DNA of 23,362 bases from Chara braunii (lineage: Eukaryota > Streptophyta > Charophyceae > Charales > Characeae): positions 149,459-172,820 of the forward strand of contig BFEA01000751.1 in the NCBI GenBank assembly GCA_003427395.1. The letters are read 5' to 3'. Under the pieces are notes generated by a model, which was not told the DNA's origin, made no database searches, and saw only the letters and a list, made by a program, of their open reading frames with translations. This document shows, piece by piece, positions 1-7,059 of this stretch; position 1 is the stretch's first letter; each line of letters opens with the position of its first letter. The translations under genes were made by a program, and so were the position numbers.

Positions 1-705
1 ATGAGTAGTATCCAGAGTAGATCCTCATGAGTATTGAAGAGTGTGTATGCATCATAGGAGGAAGGGATTGAGGCTGAGAGTGTTCATTCAAGGTTGGCTA
101 TGGAAGATACTTACCTGAGTTGGATGTGAGAGGTGGCGCTGATGAGTGGTGACCACATTGATGACTTGGAGACTATCTGCAGGGGTAGCACTGATTCACT
201 GGAAGGCATATTAATGAGTTGGCAAGATATTGGTGTTGCGCTGATGAGTGCTGGACTCAGGGGAACTTTGAAACACTTTGTATTCATATTTCTGATAATA
301 TAAACTGTGAAACTCGGTCCTCATCTTCTCTATCTTTGTCTATTGTCAGACTACTTTTCATTGTGTGTGGGAGTACGATGCATGGCATGTACACACTTGC
401 GTGAGATGGTCCCCAGGACCCATGCACGCGTGCTGCTTGGGCGCTGCGCTATGCGGCGCACGTGCGCAAGCCGCGTACGATGTGCGCCGGAAGTATGGCT
501 CAATTCTAATGAATCCAATCAATCATCAAATCTCAATTCACTGATTCATCATGAATCGCTCGATCAATCGGAAGAGACGGGTGGCAAGGATGAAGGAGGT
601 CAGTTTGTTTTGGCGTTCAGTACGACTGAAGGGATGCGGACCTCATTACTGAACTGGCTACGGTAGAGATGCAAAGAGAAAAGGAGTAAGGCAGATGTTG
701 TTTTT
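1..705. other. Gene-free stretch upstream of the reverse transcriptase relic
   Basis: No recognisable coding sequence. The open frames here are short and match nothing I know. The first 275 bases hold a degenerate repeat, listed separately. The rest is of ordinary composition. If the reverse transcriptase downstream is a Penelope-like element, this stretch would correspond to its 5' leader or 5' repeat, but I cannot prove a boundary. Confidence 0.4.
104..262 (+). repeat. Degenerate ~101-bp tandem repeat pair containing CTGATGAG
   Basis: The 13-mer GCGCTGATGAGTG occurs at 136-148 and 238-250, about 102 bases apart. The flanks are loosely similar: TGAGTTGG occurs about 20 bases before each copy and a GG(T)GAC/GGAC stretch follows. 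The first copy is followed directly by a GTGG-TGA-CCAC hairpin. CTGATGA is the first half of a hammerhead ribozyme core, but no GAAA follows stem II in the right place, so I do not call a ribozyme. It may be a decayed leader repeat of the downstream retroelement. Confidence 0.35.
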
Positions 706-2993
706 ATGCCTGGAATTCAGTGGGTGGAGGGCTGGAAGAACATTACCGCGCAGTTGGGGATGCCAGATGTCATTATCGAAGGCAGGCAGACTATCCTGAA
801 GCATGTGAGGTCTTTTTGTCAGGTCAGAGGAAAGGTGTCCTTCATCAAAATCTGGAGGACACTCTCCGCGACTGAGCATTATAGGTGTGAACTGCAGAGG
901 TTGTTGAAACATCCGAGGTTAATCACCTCATTGATGCGTCACACGACGACCAGGCTGATCGGCTTGTACAGGACCACGGGATCATTCAGCAGAAAGGAGA
1001 CGAGGGAGAGGTTGAAAATCAAGATCGATAGAGCATTTAAGAAGAAGACAGGAGTCAGTGTGAGACGTAGAGTCAATGTCAAGTTCTCATGTAACGCTTC
1101 AAAGGTTAGGAGAAAGACTGAGTCTGCGATAGATCAGAAACTGGCTGATGATGCGTTGGCTGCCTTCGTTAAGAAGAAAGTCCGAATTATGAGCACTAGG
1201 AACAGAACTGTTGGAGAGATCATAGTATCATACACAATCATAGATCTTTTGCGCATATGCGACACGGCCGGTGTACCTGTGGGCGCTTCAGTCTATCCTG
1301 ACACGAAGGACACGTTCTCACTCGGGTCTTTGATATGGAAGAGTCTCCGTTTTTCGAGCGGAACGCTAAGAACGTCACTAAAGTTGTGACTAAACCTGAT
1401 GTTTGCAATAGTTGTAAGGACCTAATCCAAGGTATTGAGAATTTGAGACTGCCACTGCTCATCTCAATGGCAAGACCACTCAGAAAACTGTCCTCAATGT
1501 GGACTGCTGCCTGAAGGATACGTGCGAGAATGCTTCGACCTGGACTGAGACTGAGGTGAGATGGTGGGCAGCTCAGTATGATGGCTTAGCTCTAGCCCCG
1601 ATAGATCATAACCCTGGGGATACAGCTTTAGTCTGTCCAGTTATCTATAGGCACGCATTCGGTCCTACGTTCACTTGGAACCCTGATTATGAGACCGCTC
1701 ACTGCACGGAAGTTGATATATTAACTAAGTGTAAGAAAGATTACGAGGATGCCGGACTTTCGGAGATAGGAGTGTGGAAGAAAGACGGTGCACTGGGTAA
1801 AGCCTACGTGATACCTAAGGACAAAGATCTTTTGAGATGGAGATCGATTGCCCCTTCCCGTTCCGATCCTGCGGTCTTAGCACAGAGACGAGGCGCGAGA
1901 GCTCTCCACTATCTTATTTCAAGATTCACGAGAACGAGGAACTTCCACTTGAAGTCCGTGTATGAACTAAGAGCTGACCTCGAGCAAGCGGAAGGCATCC
2001 TGAGCAAGGAGGGATGTGACATGGCTATCGGGAGATGTAACGATATCAAAGAGATGTTCTCTTCGATATCTCACGCTTCGGTGAAAGACGCAATATCTGA
2101 CTTGGTGATGCACTTCGAAGAGCAAGGCTGGAAACAAGTAAAAAAGGGTTGCGACAAGAGGTAAACTTTGCCAGTTGTCGTTGAAAACTAATCGTAAGGA
2201 GCCTGGTTTTATTTCAGTTAAGATGGACATGATCAGAGCGGTGGTTGACTATGATCTTCTGCATGCCTACATGCTACACGGAGACGTGATAAGGAGACAG
2301 TTTTCTGGCATCCCTATGGGTAGGACGACCAGCCCGGTGTTGGCCACAGTGACATGTGCTATGGCCGAATGGAAATTCCTTTCCAGTCTGGGTGCAGACA
2401 GAAAGCTAGTCATGGGATGGAGGATGGTGGACGATGTCTCCATCGTTCTTGGGTGCAGCAGGGAAATCGGCTCTTGGGGTAAAGCGACTAAAATTCTAGA
2501 GGCCTTTGAGGAGACGTACGACCACAAGCTCAAGCTTATTCGTAAGGACAACGATACGAATTCTTGGCAGTTCATCGGAGGAAGGATGTACATCATGTCG
2601 GACCCTGTACAACTGCACTATGTTCAAGAAATCAAGAACACAGAGTCCCTGCGTCAGACTAGATCACTTCGGTATCAGTCTATGCAGGACTTTGCCAGCT
2701 ACTCTGACAAGAAGACGAAGAAAGGAGTATTGTCTGCTACACTCAAGAGATTGTGGTTCTCTTCGACGTCGCAGGCACTCTGTATGAGCTCGATTGCGTA
2801 CGCAGTGACAGAAAGTATCCTCCGGGGCTATTCCCCGGAGATTTCTCTGAGCGCCTTGACCAATTGGCCAAGGCTACGACGCATGAAGCATTGGATTTTC
2901 TGGTCAGTACTGTCCGACTCTGCTGGAACACGAAGAAGAGAGAGTCAGATCTCGAAGCCAGGACCTCTGGCAGACCACGTGACGTTTCGATAA
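706..2993 (+). pseudogene. Penelope-like (PLE/TERT-type) reverse transcriptase, frame-broken relic
   Basis: Three consecutive open frames on the same strand (706-1389, 1499-2164, 2175-2993) read as one decayed reverse transcriptase. The first has a basic segment ending in VGEIIVSY. A cysteine-rich patch follows (DCHC near 1447-1458, CPQCG near 1489-1503). The second has the fingers-like stretch GKAYVIPKDKDLLRWRSIAP, where the PK-D-RWR-I pattern fits motif 1/A entry. The third has GIPMG-RTTSP (motif B) and RMVDD (motif C), where the second and third Asp are the catalytic pair, then WQFIGG (thumb entry). G-I-P-M-G with R-x-VDD is the signature of Penelope-like elements and telomerase rather than LTR or LINE enzymes. 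The frame changes near 1250-1340, 1440-1545 and 2150-2175, so no intact product is possible. I see no GIY-YIG endonuclease. The short gap at 2161-2174 is too small for an intron. The hammerhead motif downstream supports the Penelope-like assignment. Confidence 0.7.
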
Positions 2994-3446
2994 CCGCGGC
3001 CAGAAGCAAGAGCTGGTCGCTAGGGAGATCCTAGATCTATAACTGTAGAACGGACATCCGGGGAGATAAAGACCCGACGGATGACTTCTCTCCGGTTTTT
3101 CTCCGTTCTCGGCCACTTTAGATTATTTTTATTTTTATTTTCGTACTATTTGTTTTTCTTTTTCCTTTTCTGAGTTACTCTGTTCGGCTTTTACCTGTTA
3201 GTTTCCCTTAGAATGACTGTAGGTAAGTTTTTGGGACAAGTACGGTCTGCGAAAGTAAAGTTTTCAAGAGTGAGAGCTTTGGTTCATTCTATTCTATTTT
3301 AATTTATTTTATATTTATTATTTACGTTTTGTTTTATTGGAGAATAGACCTAGCCGATGAGCATATGAGATTTTTACTATATATCAGACAAGAGGCAAGG
3401 CTTTAGGCCTCTTTTCGACAAGATTGCTCGTTGTGAGCATACCTTC
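2994..3446 (+). other. AT-rich trailer between RT relic and hammerhead
   Basis: There is no coding potential. From about 3118 it becomes T-rich with runs of ATTTTTATTTT type. Two small hairpins lie near its end: GAGGC/GCCTC at about 3390-3411 and GCTC/GAGC at 3426-3438. By position it would be the 3' untranslated part of the Penelope-like element leading into its terminal repeat. Confidence 0.4.
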
Positions 3447-3498
3447 CTGATGAGTCCGCTAGTAGAAGGATGAAACCGGTAGAGGGATCTACTTTGTC
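3447..3498 (+). ncRNA. Hammerhead ribozyme motif 1
   Basis: The core reads CTGATGA (3447-3453), stem II GTCC (3454-3457) with GGAT (3468-3471) around a 10-nt loop, then GAAA (3472-3475). Stem III starts with the obligatory A-U (3475/3497) and C-G (3476/3496). After a small internal loop it continues with GTAGA (3479-3483) pairing TCTAC (3488-3492) across a GGGA tetraloop. It ends in GTC with the predicted cut after C3498. All conserved core bases are present. Stem I is weak: only C3446-G3499 pairs next to the core and I find no clear extension, so activity is uncertain. Hammerheads in the terminal repeats of Penelope-like elements are established knowledge, and this one lies about 450 bases downstream of such an RT on the same strand. 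Confidence 0.68.
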
Positions 3499-3529
3499 GT
3501 TTTCCTGGGAGTACTAGCTATGGTGCCAA

Positions 3530-3958
3530 GGACCTCGCTGCACTACTCTAGATTCTTGAATTTTCGAGAGTGGGTCATCGCTGCACTTACTCTCGATCGG
3601 GAAACTCTCGAAACCCGATCGAGAGCTGTCAGAAGCCACACTATCACGCAACTCTCGAAACGTCCAGAGTCCCCCGCCTGCAACAGCTGAATTTGCAAGT
3701 GTCCTCGGGAGTTGCCCGCCGACAGGCTCGTTTTTCGAGAGTGGACCTCCTGTCCCGGTGGCCAGACTTTGTTCCGTAGCCCAGTGGTGAAGCTCTTCTG
3801 TAGAGTAGGACAATGCCCAGGGTTTCGAGAGTTCACCTAGTGTAATAGGTTATAGAGTAAGTGCAGCGAAGGCGGGTATTTCGAGAGTCTCGCCTCTCTG
3901 ACAACGCTAGCCGAACTCTCGAAATATTTCGAGAGTCTAGAGTAGTGCAGCAAGGCCC
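3530..3958. mobile_element. MITE-like element (outer) with terminal inverted repeats
   Basis: The 16-mer GCTGCACTACTCTAGA at 3537-3552 is matched exactly in inverse complement at 3936-3951. Outside it the ends read GGACCTC on the left and, inverted, GGGCCTT on the right, giving termini of about 23 bp. The element is 429 bp, non-coding, and full of CTCTCGAAA motifs. I cannot see a clean target duplication (the left flank is CAA, the right TAT). It is related to the MITE at 4083-4204, whose end starts GGGCACCGCCACACCACTCT with the same spacing. It probably belongs to a PIF/Harbinger-type family. Confidence 0.6.
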
Positions 3959-4107
3959 TATATGTGTGAAATGTGGATACTTTTCTTTGCAGCGAGATTC
4001 GAACTTTGGAAACTTTTTCGTTTTCTGTGATTTACACAGTTTGCTAAGTCTCGGTCGCTGCTCTGAGTTTGTTATCTCTTAAGGGCACCGCCACACCACT
4101 CTCGAAA
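3561..4107. repeat. Dispersed array of CTCTCGAAA / TTTCGAGAG 9-mers with perfect palindromes
   Basis: The 9-mer or its complement occurs at 3562-3570, 3605-3613, 3652-3660, 3733-3741, 3823-3831, 3879-3887, 3916-3924, 3927-3935 and 4099-4107, with a variant at 3590-3596. Two of them back to back make a perfect 22-bp palindrome at 3915-3936. A perfect 12-bp stem (3590-3601 with 3614-3625) encloses another copy in its loop. The motif is part of the terminal repeats of the MITEs here, and its multiplicity suggests repeated end duplication. Confidence 0.75.
3572..3874. repeat. Nested second inverted-repeat pair inside the MITE
   Basis: CGCTGCACTTACTCT at 3579-3593 is repeated in exact inverse complement at 3854-3868. 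Its sequence is a variant of the outer terminal repeat (CGCTGCACT-ACTCT with one added T), so this is either a related MITE inserted within the outer one or an internal duplication of its ends. The flanks are GGGTCAT on the left and, inverted, CCCGCCT on the right. No target duplication is evident. Confidence 0.5.
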
Positions 4108-4204
4108 TGTGCAAATTGAGAACGAACTTCCCGCAAGAACATGGCCACATGCACCCGCCACATTTTTGTCTTTTTCACATTTAGAGAGTGGTGTGGCGAG
4201 GCCC
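4083..4204. mobile_element. Tourist-like MITE with TAA target duplication
   Basis: A perfect 15-bp inverted repeat (4089-4103 with 4184-4198) extends outward to GGGC (4083-4086) and GCCC (4201-4204). It extends inward through AAATGTG (4105-4111) with CACATTT (4176-4182). TAA stands immediately on both sides (4080-4082 and 4205-4207). Ends of GGGC type with a 3-bp TWA duplication are typical of PIF/Harbinger-derived Tourist MITEs. The 122-bp element has no coding capacity. Confidence 0.68.
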
Positions 4205-4274
4205 TAAGTTTGCATGCTGTACCTCCTGCTGCTGACGTCTCCTGACAGGCTGTTTGCCGCAGTCTGCCTCTTCT

Positions 4275-4340
4275 GTCTCGTTTGGTTGAGTGTTTACCTT
4301 CCGAGTTGGAGGTCACGCGTTCGATCCTTGTGGTCGACTC
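4275..4340 (+). other. tRNA-like segment, possible SINE head
   Basis: GTTCGATCC (4319-4327) matches the polymerase III B box, and TGGTTGAGTG (4282-4291) resembles an A box at a tRNA-like distance. An anticodon-arm-like hairpin (CCTTC with GGAGG) and a T-arm (ACGCG/CTTGT around TTCGATC, one mismatch) can be drawn. The acceptor stem is not convincing, so this is not a functional tRNA gene. A tRNA-derived SINE is the best guess. Confidence 0.3.
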
Positions 4341-4438
4341 GCAGTTGGTTGGTCGTATGCTTACGAATTGCCTCTGAATCTCTGATTCAGTTAAATTAAT
4401 GATTGAAGAATGAATGTCATTATAATCTATGTTACCGA

Positions 4439-4498
4439 GGTCACCTGGCCCGGGCCTCCCGTCCGTGCGACCCGGGCGAACTTGGACGGGGGGTGACC
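4439..4498. repeat. GC-rich imperfect hairpin
   Basis: GGTCACC (4439-4445) pairs with GGTGACC (4492-4498), and CCTCCCGTCC (4455-4464) nearly pairs with the G-rich strand at 4484-4493. Composition and the CCCGGGC motifs resemble the GC-rich half of the dispersed repeat at 6410-6536 and 22757-22856. It may be another diverged fragment of it. Confidence 0.35.
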
Positions 4499-4695
4499 AG
4501 CCCGGGGTACCCAGGCGACACCAAAAAGGGGGTCAATTTGTTTGTTTGTTTTTTCTGCGCAGTGGGGCAATTTTCTGCCCACTGAGCCGTGCCCAAATCC
4601 AATCTTATCTCTGAGTTTGGTGATATCGCACCAAAGGGTGTCTATGGGGTATAAGAGGGGTTCAAAAGGCCTCGAAGAGTCTAAGGGGCTTAAAG

Positions 4696-4754
4696 GGGGC
4701 TAAAGGGGTATGATGAGTCGGTGAAACTCCGACGAAACAGTTTGTCACAGCCCC
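4696..4754 (+). ncRNA. Hammerhead ribozyme motif 2, core C3 substituted
   Basis: TGATGA (4711-4716) is followed by a perfect 5-bp stem II, GTCGG (4717-4721) with CCGAC (4729-4733), around a 7-nt loop, then GAAA (4734-4737). Stem III is a minimal ACA (4737-4739) with TGT (4743-4745) and a GTT triloop, leading to GTC and a predicted cut after C4746. Stem I forms from T4709-A4747, G4708-C4748 and GGGGCT (4696-4701) with AGCCCC (4749-4754) around an internal loop. The very short stem III is the form reported for Penelope-like elements. Position 3 of the core is A (4710) instead of the required C that pairs with G8, so this copy is probably inactive. Confidence 0.6.
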
Positions 4755-4815
4755 TCGTTTGTTGTCCTCTTCTCTCTCTCTGCCTACGGTTTACCGGGCA
4801 GTTCTGTTTGTGACG

Positions 4816-4856
<41 letters not shown>

Positions 4857-4857
4857 C
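4816..4857. repeat. (AT)n then (TTG)n microsatellite
   Basis: Alternating AT runs over about 28 bases (4816-4843) and passes directly into about four TTG units. It is simple sequence and the short ORFs across it are meaningless. Confidence 0.9.
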
Positions 4858-4883
4858 CATAGCGGGATTTGTTGTCATCCTCA

Positions 4884-5577
4884 GGGGTCTGGTCCCACCT
4901 ACAGCGTTGAGTTTTCTCAACGCTGAGCTTTCTATCACATGTGGCATGGTGGGACGGAGCTCTGCCGTTGATGTGTTCCTTTTCATACGGCTCAGCTATA
5001 CATATACGATCTAATGGTACCGAAATACAGGAGAATAACCTATTAGATTTTGTCATTTTGTAGAATTTTTCTTTGACGTGAAATCTGTTTTGTAGTATGC
5101 TTTGGCCCTTTTGGTTTGGGCGGGAAAACATTTTCCATTGAGAAAACTACCCTACTGAGGGTAGGGTACATTTGTCAACTGCAGTGCCTTTCCTTTTTTT
5201 TGGTTTTTTAGACATCATTGCATCCTGAAACGGAGGAACTCTCTCTGACAGCTGTGTCTGGCTGTCTGGCATCAAACTCGTTTCTTTCTTTGGGCAATGA
5301 ATGCATTTGGCCATCCACATTGTCCCTGTCCATTTTACAAATGGTGACCTCCTGTCCCCTCACCATGGGGAGTATCCCTTTTTCACGGAGACATTCACTC
5401 CGACTGTTCCAGACATGTTTCATTTCTCCGAGTTATGTTATAAAAAATAAGGAGAAAAGCTGCTTCTAGCTTTTTTTTTTCAGTTTTTTTATTTCTTGTT
5501 GCGAATTTATTAATGTCAAAATGGCATCACACCGTTCAGTTTTCTAAACTCAACAACGGTAGGTGGGACCAGACCCC
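4884..5577. repeat. Inverted repeat pair 0.7 kb apart, possible MITE
   Basis: A 19-base segment at 4884-4902 (GGGGTCTGGTCCCACCTAC) is repeated in exact inverse complement at 5559-5577. Similarity continues weakly inward: GTTGAGTTTTCTCAAC-type hairpin on the left, TTTTCTAAACTCAAC on the right. The right arm is itself half of a near-perfect palindrome (5565-5591, 12 of 13 pairs around one base). The intervening sequence has no recognisable gene. No target duplication was found. Confidence 0.45.
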
Positions 5578-5591
5578 AGGGGTGTGGTCCC

Positions 5592-6284
5592 ATTAGCAGT
5601 CGGATAGAAGCGTGGCCGATCCAGTGTGACACTGAGTGGCAGCGGCCTGACAGGTTCATTACGAATTTCTGGGGTGAGAAAACAGGAGAAAGGAAGGAAA
5701 CACCTGAAATCACGGCAGAGTGCTTCACAGCCATCAGATCACAAATGATCTGATGGTGGTGGTTGCAACAACAGTGCAGAAAGTAGCTGCCACATTTTCT
5801 GGAATAAACTCAACTTCTGTCAGCAGTGATCCTGATGCCCGTGAAGGAGGGCTCCACCAATGAGCTAATTGCACAACAGAGAGCAAAATACTGAAAATCT
5901 TCTATCCAGTGGGCCTATGGCCGACCTCGTTCTCTTTTGGGGTTGGCCATGCCCCCAGCGGATTGAAAAGATTTTGGCGGGAAGCTTCCTTTGCACCCGC
6001 ATGCCCAGTGTTAAGGAGAGGAGGAGGGGAACCAAGATCTCCTTACTTTTTCGGGTAATAAATGTAAAACACTGACCGTGGGATCACCAGTACTGCACGG
6101 CAGGATTTGGGTCACTTAACTGCCACACAAACTCTTTTCTATCCTATCCGGTTGCTAGTGGGACCATGCCCCAGGCAAAAGATGTTTGCTTTGCAACTCT
6201 GCATGACTATTTTTTTTCAGATTTTTTCTAGGCTGCCAGAGTGGCCCGGGACCACTTGCCCGGCCGGGCCAAAAAGAAAAAGAA
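5592..6284. other. No recognisable gene or repeat
   Basis: Mixed composition with no convincing coding frame. The longest frames are under 75 codons and match nothing I know. A short GC-rich patch near 6240-6268 (CCCGGCCGGGCC) introduces the dispersed repeat that follows. Confidence 0.4.
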
Positions 6285-6536
6285 CTTTTTTTTTTTTTTT
6301 TTTTTTTAATCTGGTAACGAATTTTGATGTGACCCTGAGGCAAACGTTGTTCAGTTTACTTTTCTCTGCATAACATAGATATTTTTCGGGTTTTTTTTTT
6401 TTTTTTTTTGCTGGGACCTTCTCGGGTCCTTGCACGGCCGGACCGCCCAGTAAAATAGGGTGACCCGGGAGGTAGCCTAAGGACCTTGACCGGGACTTTG
6501 CCTGGACCTGGCCCGGCCGGGCCGCCCGCCTAGTAA
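6285..6536 (+). repeat. Dispersed poly-T / GC-rich repeat, copy A
   Basis: Layout: a T run of about 20 (6285-6307), roughly 85 bases including GGTAACGAATTTT and GTGACCC, a second T run (6391-6409), then a GC-rich tail. A 43-base block at 6481-6523 reappears at 22798-22840 in inverse complement with one mismatch, and the poly-T/spacer/poly-T order is preserved there. It is a non-coding dispersed element of unknown class; the homopolymer runs suggest a retroposed origin. Confidence 0.65.
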
Positions 6537-7059
6537 CACAGCTTATAATCATATTTGGAATTGTAACATTGTTTGAATTTTGCTCCACTGTTTTTTTTTG
6601 TTTTTTTTTTTGCGACAGGTGGGTGGACGATGCTACCTTAGTTTTGTGGTCCGCATTATCCCAAGACTCCTACATCCTACTCAGACAGCTTTTCCCAACC
6701 TCAAGGTTTGTTTCTTTTCTTCTTTTGTTTCTTCTTCTTCTTAAACTATTAATAAATTGCTTGAGTTTCTTTTTCTTTATTATCTTGAATATCTTCTAAC
6801 ATGTCTGTGTTTGTTTTTTTGTTTTTTTTTTTGGACAAATGCTCCAGTCTATTCCTGGGGAGCAGCACGTGCTGGGAACCGGGCCCAGCGTCCCATATAG
6901 AGTTGCACAAGTCATTTGAGATGCTGGGGCCATTACCCGGCTTCGGCTGAGAATCAATCTGAGAACTATTGAAGAAATTCAAGAGAATTAAAGGAGAGGT
7001 TAAAAAACTATGAATGACTACTCACCTCTTTTCGAATGCTCAGAACCCCTAGACTCCCA
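6537..7059. other. T-rich non-coding stretch
   Basis: Several T-rich runs (6590-6612, 6700-6790, 6810-6833), then a short mixed segment. No gene or repeat I can name. Confidence 0.4.

Noticed and set aside
2753-3034. Alternative C-terminal frame of the RT relic containing KYPPG
   Set aside because: The main frame (2175-2993) continues with a hydrophobic helix and RGYSPE pattern more like the family's end, so no further frameshift is needed there.
3985-4005. Reverse-strand tRNA T-arm-like GTTCGAATCTCGC
   Set aside because: The 5' half of the T stem does not pair and no D or anticodon arm lies upstream.
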